This document shows, piece by piece, positions 1 to 7,686 of a DNA stretch of 36,555 bases. Position 1 is the first letter of the stretch. Each line of letters starts with the position of its first letter. The DNA is taken from contig PNKK01000023.1 in NCBI GenBank assembly GCA_013822395.1, positions 1 to 36,555 on the forward strand, read 5' to 3'. The position numbers and the translations under genes were made by a program. Source of the stretch: Anaerolinea sp. Its GTDB lineage: Bacteria > Chloroflexota > Limnocylindria > Limnocylindrales > CSP1-4. The notes below the pieces were generated by a model. The model made no database searches, had not been told where the DNA came from, and worked only from the letters and a program-made list of their open reading frames with translations.

Positions 1-612
1 AGGTAATAGAGGCCGGTGGGACCGTCGCGGTACTCGCCGGTGAAGCCGAACGGGGTGACCGGCGCCTGGCTGGTGGCGCCCGACGCCCGGACCGCCCCGA
101 ACGGGCTGTACTCGGTCCAGGCCAGCGCGGCGCCCGATGGGCTGGTGACTTCGGTCACCGAGCCGAGGCCGGCGGCCTGGTACCAGTAGGGGGCCCTTGT
201 TCGAGGTCGTCTGGCTCAGGCGCTCGGGGCCGTACGTGGACCGACGGACGAGCCGGCCGGCGGCATCGCGCTCGGAGCGCGACCTGGGGCAGGGCGAACG
301 CCCGATCGACGAGGAAGCGGGTCTGGTCCTGGGCCCGGCTGCCGCGGACGGCCGAGCGGCGGATCCCGTCGCCCGACCAAGTGTACGTCTTGGTCGTCGG
401 CCCGACCGTCGCCCGGACGAGCCGGTCGGCGAGGTCGTAGGCGTAGGTCGTGGTGCCGGCGCTCGCCTGGTTGCCGTTGGCGTCGTAGGTGGAGGCGGTG
501 ACGGCCCCGCCGGGGGCGGTCACGCCGACAAGGCGGTCGGCGGTGTCGTAGGCGTAGGTCGTGGTGCCCTGGTAGGTCTGCTCGGTCAGGCGGTTGGGCC
601 ACGCGCTCCCGA
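1..612 (-). pseudogene. RHS/YD-repeat protein, 3' part, frameshifted
   Basis: Read on the minus strand this is the C-terminal part of an RHS (YD-repeat) protein, a large secreted or cell-surface polymorphic protein family. From about 600 down to 275 the frame gives two YD repeats (TTTYAYDTADRLVGV and TTTYAYDLADRLVRA), then RFLVDRAFALPQVAL. At about 273 the reading moves to a second frame (ERDAAGRLVRRSTYGPERL), and at about 190, in a gggggccc run, to a third (YWYQAAGLGSVTEV, then TPFGFTGEYRDGPTGLYYL), which runs off the left edge. This is the normal order of the RHS core end. Two one-base shifts and the lack of a continuous start mark it as a broken gene or a site of assembly error. The family is clear; the exact breakpoints are approximate. 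Confidence 0.75.
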
Positions 613-717
613 GGGCCCGTCGCCGTCATCGACTTCGATTCCCACACGGACGCCTGGGACAGCTACTTCGGCGAGAAGCACAACCACGGGACAGGCGCTC
701 CGGGGTCTGCCCGCTGA
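613..717 (+). pseudogene. Agmatinase/ureohydrolase fragment
   Basis: One plus-strand frame reads GPVAVIDFDSHTD, then AWDSYFGEKHNHG, and then leaves the family and stops at TGA 715-717. This matches the metal-binding core of agmatinases, where the DxHxD motif supplies manganese ligands and is followed by a Trp-Asp-Tyr-Phe-Gly and His-Gly-Thr stretch. Only about 28 of roughly 300 residues remain, with no start codon, so it cannot be functional. It abuts the RHS remnant on the other strand, which suggests a rearrangement joined the two. Confident about the motif, less so about the edges. Confidence 0.55.
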
Positions 718-816
718 CACGCGCCGGCCATCCCCGACCCGCCCCCCGATCCGTCCGGGTCGACGCGGAAGGACACGGCCCGGCGCACCCGGGACGAACC
801 GAATAGCCTGTACGGG

Positions 817-1737
817 ATGCGACGACTGCTGCTCTGGATGGCCGGCAACGGCTGGCTCCGCGACCGGATCCCGCGGCTCTGGTTCGCCCGCCGCGCGGTC
901 CGGCGGTTCATGCCCGGCGAGAACGCGGAGAGCGCTCTCGCGGCGGGCGTCCGGTTCCAGATCGAGGGTCTCGGGACACTCTTCACGACGCTCGGCGAGA
1001 ACCTGACCCGGATCGAGGAGGCGGATGAGGTCGCCAGCCACTACCGGACGCTGCTGGATCAGATCCGCGACCGGCGCCTTGATGGCGAGATCAGCGTGAA
1101 GCTCACTCAGCTCGGCTTCGATCTGGACGCCAAACGGACGTTCCAGCATGCCTCAGCCCTGGCGGCACAGGCCGCCGAGACCGGCAGGACCTTCTGGATC
1201 GACATGGAGGGCAGCGCCTACACGGAGTTGACCATCAACTTCTACGAGCGCCTGAAGGCGGCTCACCCGAACACCGGTATCTGCCTCCAGGCGTACCTGA
1301 AGCGCACCGCGGCGGACCTCCAGCGGCTTCTTCCGCTCAAGCCCGAGATCCGGCTCGTGAAGGGCGCCTACGCTGAGCCCGCCGCAATCGCCTACCAGTC
1401 CCGGCACGACATCGACGCGAACTACCTCGCGCTGTGCGTGGCGATGCTGGAAGCCGTCCGAGCCGGGGGCGCGGTCCGGATCGGGCTCGGGACGCATGAT
1501 GTCCGGTTGATCGAGCAGGTCGCCGAGCACGCGGCGGCCCTCGGTCTGCCGAAGACGACCTTTGAGGTCCAGATGCTGTACGGCATCCGGATGGACCAGC
1601 AACGCCGGCTCGCCCGCGAGGGCTACCTCGTCCGTGACCTCATTGCGTACGGCGAGGCGTGGTACCCGTGGTACATGCGCCGCCTCGCCGAGCGTCCGGC
1701 GAACGTCCTGTTCGCCCTCCGCCAGATCGTCGGGTAG
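817..1737 (+). CDS. Proline dehydrogenase (monofunctional)
   Basis: A 306-residue FAD enzyme that oxidises L-proline to pyrroline-5-carboxylate, the first step of proline catabolism, passing electrons to the quinone pool. The PRODH barrel is seen as EISVKLTQLGFDLD near residue 90, FWIDMEGSAYTELT near 128, CLQAYLKRT near 158, RLVKGAYAEP near 178, LGTHD near 228 and FEVQMLYGIR near 247. The C-terminal YPWYMRRLAERPAN carries the paired arginines typical of substrate binding. Length fits the single-domain enzyme, not PutA. The ATG at 817 is the only plausible start and has no strong ribosome binding site. No pyrroline-5-carboxylate dehydrogenase is next to it. The adaptor gene starts 2 bases after its stop, so the two may be co-transcribed although no functional link is evident. 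Confidence 0.93.
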   Translation: MRRLLLWMAGNGWLRDRIPRLWFARRAVRRFMPGENAESALAAGVRFQIEGLGTLFTTLGENLTRIEEADEVASHYRTLLDQIRDRRLDGEISVKLTQLGFDLDAKRTFQHASALAAQAAETGRTFWIDMEGSAYTELTINFYERLKAAHPNTGICLQAYLKRTAADLQRLLPLKPEIRLVKGAYAEPAAIAYQSRHDIDANYLALCVAMLEAVRAGGAVRIGLGTHDVRLIEQVAEHAAALGLPKTTFEVQMLYGIRMDQQRRLAREGYLVRDLIAYGEAWYPWYMRRLAERPANVLFALRQIVG

Positions 1738-1739
1738 CT

Positions 1740-3110
1740 GTGCGCCGGGCCGCGGCCGTCGTGGGGCTGATCGTCGGCGTCGTGATCCTGGCGGCGGTGG
1801 TGCGCCCGTTCCAGCCGGCGCGCGAGGCGTTCGAGGTCGCGACCGTCACCCGCGGCTCGCTCCAGGTCACCGTGGAGCTCGCCGGCTCCATCGCCGCGCG
1901 CGACGCGCGGACGCTCGCCTTCGGGTCGGTAGGAACCGTGGCACGCGTCCTGGTCCAGGAGGGCGACGCCGTGGCAGCCGGAGCGCTGCTCGCCGCGCTC
2001 GACGGCGCTGTCCAGCAGGCCCAGCTCGACGCGGCCGAGGCGGCCGTGGCGAGCGCCGAGGCGCGGCTGGCCGTGGATCGTGCCGGGCTCACGGCCGACC
2101 AGCTCGCCTCTGCGCGCGACCCCGTGACACAGGGAGAGCGCGCGCTGACGAACGCGCGCACGAGCCGGGCCGACGTCGTCGCGAGCAACGACCAGGCGGT
2201 GGCAGTCGCCCAGGACACGCTCGATGCAGCGAGCACGAAGCTCGCCGCCGACCAGGCCGGTGGAGCCGATCCCGCCACGATCGCCGCGGACCAGCTCGCG
2301 GTCACTCAGGCCAGGGGCGCCCTTGACGCGGCGAAGCTCCGCCGCACGAGCGCGATCCACCAGGCCGACGCGTCGGTGAGCAGCGCCGCGGCCGCGCTCA
2401 GCGCGGCGAAGCATGCCTACGCCGTCCGGATCGCGCCGGCCAACGAGGCGCTGCTCGCCGCGGACGAGGCCACGCTCGCGAGTGCCCGGGCGTCCGCGAC
2501 CGCGGCTCGTGCCGCGCTCGGGCTCACGGAGCTCCGCGCTCCGATCGCCGGGATCGTCGGCTCGGTCGGCGTGGCGGTCGGCGACCGCGCCGGGGTCGGC
2601 CCGAGCGCCCTCGCGACGTCCACGTCGGCCGGCACGATCACGGTCCTCGACCTCACCGAGCTCCGCGTGAATGCCGCTGCCTCGGAGATTGATGTGGTCT
2701 CCCTCACGCTCGACCAGCCCACTCAGGTCACGCTCGATGCCCTCTCCGACACGGTCCTCGAAGGCCGGGTGTGCGAGATCGCCGGTGCGGGACGTTCCGA
2801 CGCCGGCGTCGTGGCCTTCCCGGTGACCATCTGTCTCGCTCATCCCGACCCGCGCCTGCGGGTCGGGATGAGCGCGAACGCCTCGATCGTCCTGGCCAGC
2901 GCAGAGGACACCCTCGTGATCCCGGCACAGGCGATTCGGACGATCGCAGGGCGGAGCGTCGTCGAGGTCGTCACGATTGACGGCTCCACTCGTGAGGCCG
3001 AGGTGACGCTCGGGATCTCGAGCGGGACACGGACCCAGGTCCTGGGTGGCCTCAACGAGGGCGACCGGGTCGCCCTCCGCCCGGCGAGCCGATCCGGCTC
3101 GGGCGGCTGA
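1740..3110 (+). CDS. HlyD/MacA-type efflux periplasmic adaptor
   Basis: Membrane-fusion adaptor of an ABC exporter. It starts with a basic tip and one hydrophobic anchor ([18 protein letters not shown]), then the first half of a lipoyl domain ([17 protein letters not shown]), a long alanine-rich coiled-coil hairpin (about residues 85-250), the second lipoyl half ([21 protein letters not shown] split around residue 275) and beta-barrel strands ending near 440. The reading frame extends upstream to a GTG at 1659 inside the proline dehydrogenase gene. The GTG at 1740 is preferred because it places the membrane anchor at the N-terminus and avoids a 79-base overlap. The ABC ATPase follows after 2 bases and the permease overlaps that, forming a three-gene exporter set like MacA-MacB split into ATPase and permease. 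The substrate is unknown. Confidence 0.88.
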   Translation: MRRAAAVVGLIVGVVILAAVVRPFQPAREAFEVATVTRGSLQVTVELAGSIAARDARTLAFGSVGTVARVLVQEGDAVAAGALLAALDGAVQQAQLDAAEAAVASAEARLAVDRAGLTADQLASARDPVTQGERALTNARTSRADVVASNDQAVAVAQDTLDAASTKLAADQAGGADPATIAADQLAVTQARGALDAAKLRRTSAIHQADASVSSAAAALSAAKHAYAVRIAPANEALLAADEATLASARASATAARAALGLTELRAPIAGIVGSVGVAVGDRAGVGPSALATSTSAGTITVLDLTELRVNAAASEIDVVSLTLDQPTQVTLDALSDTVLEGRVCEIAGAGRSDAGVVAFPVTICLAHPDPRLRVGMSANASIVLASAEDTLVIPAQAIRTIAGRSVVEVVTIDGSTREAEVTLGISSGTRTQVLGGLNEGDRVALRPASRSGSGG

Positions 3111-3112
3111 CC

Positions 3113-3913
3113 GTGGTGACCGGCGACGCACCCGCGATCGTCGAGATGAGCGAGATCGGAAAGACGTATCGCGGCGAGGACGGCGGTCGCGGGGCCGGCG
3201 CAGGGACCGGCGAGGAGCGTACCGACGTCCACGCCCTCGATGGCGTCGACCTCGTCATCCGGCGCGGCGAGTACGTCGCGATCACGGGGCCGTCCGGATC
3301 CGGCAAGAGCACGCTCATGAACCTGCTCGGCTGTCTCGACGTGGCGGACACGGGCACGTACCGGCTGGCCGGCACGGACGTCGCCGGGCTCACCGACGAC
3401 GCACTCGCGCACATCCGGAACCGCTTCGTCGGGTTCATCTTTCAGCAGTGGAACCTCCTCGCCCGAACGTCGGCGCTCGGGAACGTCATGCTCCCGCTCG
3501 CCTACCGAGGCGACCCGGATCGGCCCGCGAGAGCCCGGGCGGCGCTCCAATCCGTCGGGCTCGGGAACCGAATGGGCCATCGCCCGAACCAGCTCTCGGG
3601 CGGCGAGCAGCAGCGCGTCGCGATCGCGCGGGCGCTCGTCACCGAGCCCGCGCTCCTCCTCGCCGACGAGCCGACCGGCAACCTCGACTCCACGACCGGC
3701 GCTGACATCCTCTCCCTCTTCGACCGGCTGCACGAGGCCGGACGGACGATCGTCGTCGTCACCCACGACGCGTCGGTCGCGGCGCACGCCGGCCGGCGGG
3801 TCCGGCTTCGGGACGGGCGCATCGAGCACGACGACGCCTGGACGCTCGCGGGTCGGGCAGCCGGGGCCTCGCCCGTCGCGAACCCGCCGGGAGGCATCGA
3901 TGCCGATCGCTGA
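3113..3913 (+). CDS. ABC transporter ATP-binding protein, MacB/LolD type
   Basis: A 266-residue ATPase that powers the adjacent permease. Walker [10 protein letters not shown] is at residues 59-67, the Q-loop in FIFQQWNLL near 108-116, signature LSGGEQQ at 161-167, Walker B ALLLADEP at 180-187 followed by TGNLD, and the H-loop in VVVTHD. The FQQWNLL and TGNLD contexts are typical of the MacB/LolD export class. A glycine-rich insertion ([15 protein letters not shown], residues 21-35) sits between the first strands and is not usual. The GTG start is 2 bases after the adaptor stop, and the gene overlaps the permease start by 14 bases, so the three are translationally coupled. Confidence 0.94.
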   Translation: MVTGDAPAIVEMSEIGKTYRGEDGGRGAGAGTGEERTDVHALDGVDLVIRRGEYVAITGPSGSGKSTLMNLLGCLDVADTGTYRLAGTDVAGLTDDALAHIRNRFVGFIFQQWNLLARTSALGNVMLPLAYRGDPDRPARARAALQSVGLGNRMGHRPNQLSGGEQQRVAIARALVTEPALLLADEPTGNLDSTTGADILSLFDRLHEAGRTIVVVTHDASVAAHAGRRVRLRDGRIEHDDAWTLAGRAAGASPVANPPGGIDADR

Positions 3914-5150
3914 CACCCTCCGGACGGCTCTCGGCGCGCTCGTCGCGAACAAGCTTCGGGCCACGCTGACGATGCTCGGCGTGATGATCGGCGTGGCGTC
4001 GGTCATCGCGATGGTGTCGCTCGGGCAGGGTGCCGCCAGGATCGTGGAGTCGACCCTCCAGGGGCTCGGCACGAACGTCGTCTTCGTGACGCCAGGTGGG
4101 CGCACCGCCGGATTCATCCAGGCGGCCGGTGGGGCGGCGACGAACCTGACGATCGATGACGCCCGCGCCCTGGAGGCCCCCGGGGTGATCCCCGACGCGA
4201 CCGCAGTGGAGCCCGAGCAGGGCGGCTTCGTGTCCGTCGTCGTGGGCGACACCACCCTGTCGGTCCGGGCGGTCGGCACAACCGCCGCCTACGCCATCGT
4301 CCGCGACTGGGCGGTCACCGACGGCACGTTCATCAGCGACGGCGACGTCACCGCGGCGGCGCCCGTCGCGGTCCTCGGGGCCCAGACCGCGGCCGGCCTC
4401 TTCGGCGACGCGCCGTCGGCGATCGGCAGGGCGCTGAGCGTCCGCGTCGTCGGGTCGGGCACGGCGCTCGCCGTGCGGCTCCGCGTCATCGGTGTGCTCG
4501 AGGCGAAGGGCAACGTCGCGGGCTTCTTCAACCGTGACGAGCTGATCGTCGTGCCCGTGACCACGTCGCAGCGGAGGATCTTCGGGCGCGACAGCGTCGG
4601 TGCGATTCTCGTCTCGGCGGCCTCCGCTGACGCGATGCCCCAGGTCCAGCTCGACGTCGAGACCGTCCTCCGCAGGCGCCACGGGATCCCGGAGGGCGAG
4701 ACGCCCGATTTCACCGTCCAGACCCAGCAGGACCTGCTCGCCGCGGCAAGCCTGACGTCGGACATCTTCACGATCCTGCTCGGCGCGATCGGCGGCATCA
4801 GCCTGGTCGTCGGCGGGATCGGAATCATGAACATCATGCTCGTCTCGGTGACCGAGCGGACCCGTGAGATCGGCCTTCGCAAGGCGCTCGGCGCGACCCG
4901 CCGCGACATCCGCAACCAGTTCCTCGTGGAGTCCGTGGTGCTGACCACGATCGGCGGGCTGGCCGGAATCGGCATCGGCATCGGGCTCGGCGCCGTCGTC
5001 AGCGCGGTCAGCCCAATTCAGGCGGTCGTCTCGCCCTTCGCGGTCGCAATCGCGGTCGTCATCTCGATGGCCGTCGGTGTGATCTTCGGGATCTATCCCG
5101 CCCGCCGAGCCGGCGCGCTCCAGCCGATCACGGCCCTGCGGGCGGAATGA
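3900..5150 (+). CDS. ABC transporter permease, MacB/FtsX family
   Basis: A 416-residue permease. The N-terminus has a first membrane helix ([21 protein letters not shown], residues 21-41), then a MacB periplasmic core domain of about 220 residues. Three C-terminal helices form the FtsX domain: around 290-312 ([19 protein letters not shown]), 343-372 and 378-400. The motif [19 protein letters not shown] between the FtsX helices is the family coupling helix. It ends [17 protein letters not shown], the usual terminus of MacB-type permeases. It overlaps the ATPase gene by 14 bases. It is probably a tripartite peptide, lipid or antibiotic exporter; the cargo cannot be read from sequence. Confidence 0.93.
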   Translation: MPIADTLRTALGALVANKLRATLTMLGVMIGVASVIAMVSLGQGAARIVESTLQGLGTNVVFVTPGGRTAGFIQAAGGAATNLTIDDARALEAPGVIPDATAVEPEQGGFVSVVVGDTTLSVRAVGTTAAYAIVRDWAVTDGTFISDGDVTAAAPVAVLGAQTAAGLFGDAPSAIGRALSVRVVGSGTALAVRLRVIGVLEAKGNVAGFFNRDELIVVPVTTSQRRIFGRDSVGAILVSAASADAMPQVQLDVETVLRRRHGIPEGETPDFTVQTQQDLLAAASLTSDIFTILLGAIGGISLVVGGIGIMNIMLVSVTERTREIGLRKALGATRRDIRNQFLVESVVLTTIGGLAGIGIGIGLGAVVSAVSPIQAVVSPFAVAIAVVISMAVGVIFGIYPARRAGALQPITALRAE

Positions 5151-5192
5151 GGCACCCCGCTCGGCGGCGACCCGGCCCGGGCGTGTGTCGCG

Positions 5193-5990
5193 TCAGCGAT
5201 CCGCCCACAGGACGTGGGTCAGGATCAGATTGCCCGCCCCGAGGTCCCGCACGTACCAGGCGCCGCGACCGCCGTCGGTGACCTCCACGAGGGTGCCCCA
5301 CGCAGCGTCCGCGGCGTCGCTTTCGGCGGCGGCCGCATCGGCCGCCGCGGTCGCCGGCACCGAGGCAAGGGTCGTCGTGGCGTCGAGGTGAGCGTAGATC
5401 GTCTCGAGCTGCGCGTAGTCGTGCTGGTTGGGGTACTGGTTCGTGCTCGGATCGTTCGTATAGTCCATGCACGTGCCGAGGTTCTGGTTGCCGAACGTTG
5501 TGTCCTGATGATCGAGACCCAGGGTGTGGCCGATCTCCTGGCACATCACCATGGTCCTCCATTCCGGCTTGTTGTAGGTCGCGGTCTTGAAGTACGTGTC
5601 GTTGACCTTGACGGTGCCCTGCGTGATGTGGGTGCCCCCGGTGATGTTGATGGACGCCACGCCGAGCCAGCCGTTGCTCCCGTACGTCGCATTGCAGACC
5701 TGCACCGTCCCCGCCGTCGCGCGGCACTGCTTCGGTCGCGAGACGCTGCCGGGCACGATCGAGGTATCCAGCACGCTGGACACACTCCAGGCGCCGGATG
5801 CCGTCGCGAGGGAGCCGTCCCACGCGCTGGTCACGTTGTCGCCGAGCTTCACCGTGAACGGGTTCGCCGTCCGCGCCCAGTGATAACCGCCCCACGAGTG
5901 GGACGCGGAGACGGATGCCGGCATGGCAAGGACGAGGGCGAAGGCGAGAGCGGTGATGAGCCGGATCGCTCGACGGGGCGCGCGAGACAT
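5193..5990 (-). CDS. Secreted matrixin-like metalloprotease with QExxH motif
   Basis: A 265-residue exported protein. It has a signal peptide (basic MSRAPRRAIR, hydrophobic LITALAFALVLA, likely cleavage after SVSA near residue 29) and a zinc-protease-like domain. The metzincin helix reads QEIGHTLGLDH at 151-161, matching HExxHxxGxxH except that the first zinc ligand His is Gln151; Glu152, His155 and His161 remain. A following CMDYTNDP resembles the Met-turn region. Four cysteines (89, 99, 150 and the CMDY Cys) may pair. An Ala/Asp-rich linker leads to a short C-terminal strand region ending LTHVLWADR. The ATG at 5990 is chosen because GGAGG lies seven bases before it. It is convergent with the permease gene. 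Whether it is an active protease is uncertain. Confidence 0.8.
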   Translation of the reverse strand: MSRAPRRAIRLITALAFALVLAMPASVSASHSWGGYHWARTANPFTVKLGDNVTSAWDGSLATASGAWSVSSVLDTSIVPGSVSRPKQCRATAGTVQVCNATYGSNGWLGVASINITGGTHITQGTVKVNDTYFKTATYNKPEWRTMVMCQEIGHTLGLDHQDTTFGNQNLGTCMDYTNDPSTNQYPNQHDYAQLETIYAHLDATTTLASVPATAAADAAAAESDAADAAWGTLVEVTDGGRGAWYVRDLGAGNLILTHVLWADR

Positions 5991-6297
5991 CGTGTAACCT
6001 CCAGGCGGCCTACCTATCAGCAGAGCCGCCACGAGAATACTCCCCCAGAACTCAGGTGAAAGGACGTTTCGACAGCCCTTGGAGAACTACCGGTGTCATC
6101 GCGCACTGCGAGGACCCGGACCGGTTTATCCCCGATCGCGTCCGGCGCACTGAGGCTGAATGATCGCGTCCGGTGCGGCTCGTTGAGGCAGATGGTGAGA
6201 AGAGCGGTGATAGTTGTTATCATCCGCCCGACGTCCATCCACACGGCGATCCGATTTGACCATGCGGTCGCTCGGATGACATGAAGGAGCCCAATCG
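5991..6297. other. Divergent intergenic region with a short dyad
   Basis: About 307 bases between the divergent metalloprotease and small basic protein genes. No convincing ORF is seen. An inverted repeat TGATA-gttgt-TATCA lies at 6209-6223. On the minus strand a possible promoter, CTTTCA then TATTCT with a 17-base spacer, lies near 6027-6055. For the plus gene only TTGACC at 6257-6262 stands out, without a clear -10. Confidence 0.3.
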
Positions 6298-6621
6298 ATG
6301 CGAATCCGTGACGCGAAGCCCGAAGATCTCGCTCCCAAGTCACGCAAGCCGCGCGCTCTGAGCCCTCGCCAGATCGCCATCCAGAAGCGAGACCAGGCGA
6401 TCGTCAAGCTGCTCAATGAGATCGCGGTCGGGCCACAATCGGCGATCAAGAGGATCGAACTGGAAGAGGGAGAGAACCTCATCACGATCCGCGCGGCGGT
6501 CTGGCGTCAGTTGAAGGCACACCCGGCAGACATCAACATGGGTGTGCGCTCGGGCGCGATCTACCTGAGCCGCTCGGCGATCCCGGGCGCCCGCGGCGGA
6601 CGGCGCCGGACGAGCGACTAG
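6298..6621 (+). CDS. Small basic protein of unknown function
   Basis: A 107-residue protein I do not recognise. It is strongly basic at both ends (KSRKPRALSPRQIAIQKR near the start, GARGGRRRTS at the end) with a central amphipathic stretch (AIKRIELEEGENLITIRAAVWRQL split around residue 60). The charge pattern suggests nucleic-acid binding, which is inference only. A good ribosome binding site, GAAGGAG, lies eight bases before ATG 6298, so it is likely a real gene. It faces the end of the nucleotidyltransferase gene and has no obvious operon partner. Confidence 0.7.
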   Translation: MRIRDAKPEDLAPKSRKPRALSPRQIAIQKRDQAIVKLLNEIAVGPQSAIKRIELEEGENLITIRAAVWRQLKAHPADINMGVRSGAIYLSRSAIPGARGGRRRTSD

Positions 6622-6676
6622 GCGGAGCGCAGGACCGGCGGACGGCGGACGGCGGACGCGTCCGCGCTCGCGGCTA

Positions 6677-7570
6677 TCATCCGTGCCCGACCTCCTCGGG
6701 CTCCTGGAACCACTTGACCCGATCGCCGACCTGTGCACGTAGCCTCCACCGCGTCGATTTCGGCGTGCCATCGATCGCCGCCCGGAGCGTCGCGATCTGG
6801 GCACGGACATCGAACCGGACCGGTCGACGGAACTCCAGCTCCCCGGGCTGGAGTTCCGTGTTCCAGAACAACCGGAACTTGTCCAGGTTGCCGGTCACCG
6901 TCCGCCACCACCCCCAGTCGGTGCCGGTGAGCCGCGTGATCCGGCCAACGTTGATCGCTCCCAGGTCGGTCGGAGCGAGCGGGTACTCCACGAGCAGAGC
7001 GAGAGCGTCGAGGATGTCCTTGCGATTGATCCGCGCGATCTGGAGCTTGGATAGCAGCAGCTCGGCAAGTGGGAGGGTCGGGCCATCGAGGTCCAGTCGA
7101 CCGGCGAACTCGAAGGTGTGGCACATCTCCATCCGGTCGACGAGGACGTCCACCGGTCGGCCCCGGACCATGTCGACGAAGTAGAGTTGCTTGTGGCCAT
7201 ACAGGGCGTTGAACTGGCGGTCGGCCCGATACCCGGTGGCCTCCAGCAGTCGGCCGAGAGCCCTGCTGTCGCGGCTTCGCGTGGCGAGGTCGATATCACG
7301 CCGTTCGCGCTCGATTCGAGCGGTCCAATCCGGGCACCTGGCGTGGAATGCGAGGCCGCCGAGAAGCCGGACCTGGAGCCCGGCGAGCTCCGCCAGCCCG
7401 ATGAGTCGCGTCGCCTCCGCGAGCGGATCACCGAGTGTCGGACCGTCCACCACGTCCGCGGCGGGGGGCTCGGGGTTGGGAAGCGGGCGGCCGGCGGTCG
7501 CGAGGTGGACCTCGGCCGGGCCGGCCGGCCGAGCATCGACCGGACGGGTGGATCCAGCCTCTTCCGACAT
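6677..7570 (-). CDS. Nucleotidyltransferase-fold protein, AbiEii-like
   Basis: A 297-residue protein with the minimal nucleotidyltransferase signature: GG at residues 71-72 (VRLLGGLAFHAR) followed by RDIDLAT with the metal-binding Asp92 and Asp94. A third acidic candidate lies in RPVDVLVD. A helical region follows (LLLSKLQIARINRKDILD), as in AbiEii/MNT-type proteins. The C-terminal 100 residues are specific (TDWGWWRTVTGNLDKF, RWRLRAQVGDRVKWFQEPEE). The N-terminal 45 residues are Pro/Ala rich and probably disordered. No antitoxin partner is adjacent, so a toxin role is not supported by context; it may be a standalone nucleotidyltransferase. The ATG at 7570 lacks a Shine-Dalgarno sequence and has TATACT nine bases upstream, which suggests a leaderless message. 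Confidence 0.75.
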   Translation of the reverse strand: MSEEAGSTRPVDARPAGPAEVHLATAGRPLPNPEPPAADVVDGPTLGDPLAEATRLIGLAELAGLQVRLLGGLAFHARCPDWTARIERERRDIDLATRSRDSRALGRLLEATGYRADRQFNALYGHKQLYFVDMVRGRPVDVLVDRMEMCHTFEFAGRLDLDGPTLPLAELLLSKLQIARINRKDILDALALLVEYPLAPTDLGAINVGRITRLTGTDWGWWRTVTGNLDKFRLFWNTELQPGELEFRRPVRFDVRAQIATLRAAIDGTPKSTRWRLRAQVGDRVKWFQEPEEVGHG

Positions 7571-7579
7571 AGGTCGAGC

Positions 7580-7585
7580 AGTATA
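7580..7585 (-). promoter_or_regulatory. -10 element of a likely leaderless promoter
   Basis: TATACT on the minus strand, nine bases before the nucleotidyltransferase ATG at 7570. No ribosome binding site lies between, and the -35 position is weak (TCGGGC). Confidence 0.35.
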
Positions 7586-7644
7586 GTGGCGCAGCGCCGA
7601 GGGCCCGAGGCATACGGGTAGCCCCGAGACTCCCGAGCGAGAGA

Positions 7645-7664
7645 GCGCGGCCGCGCGGCCGCGC
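7645..7664. repeat. 20-base perfect GC palindrome in a leader
   Basis: The 20 bases at 7645-7664 equal their own reverse complement (alternating GCGC and GGCC blocks). They lie 22 bases before the permease ATG, just ahead of its AAGGAGGGAGG ribosome binding site. The site could be a hairpin controlling translation, a protein site, or chance in GC-rich DNA. Confidence 0.4.
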
Positions 7665-7686
7665 CATGTGAAGGAGGGAGGCGGCC

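Noticed and set aside
718..816. Possible promoter or small gene before proline dehydrogenase
   Set aside because: No recognisable -35/-10 pair, ribosome site or conserved protein was seen in these bases.
1623..4682. Long minus-strand frames opposite the ABC exporter genes
   Set aside because: Composition is Arg/Gly/Asp rich without motifs, while the plus strand carries complete known domains.
5214..6059. Plus-strand frame of 281 codons opposite the metalloprotease
   Set aside because: It is antisense to a signal peptide and metzincin motif with a good ribosome binding site, and has no motif itself.
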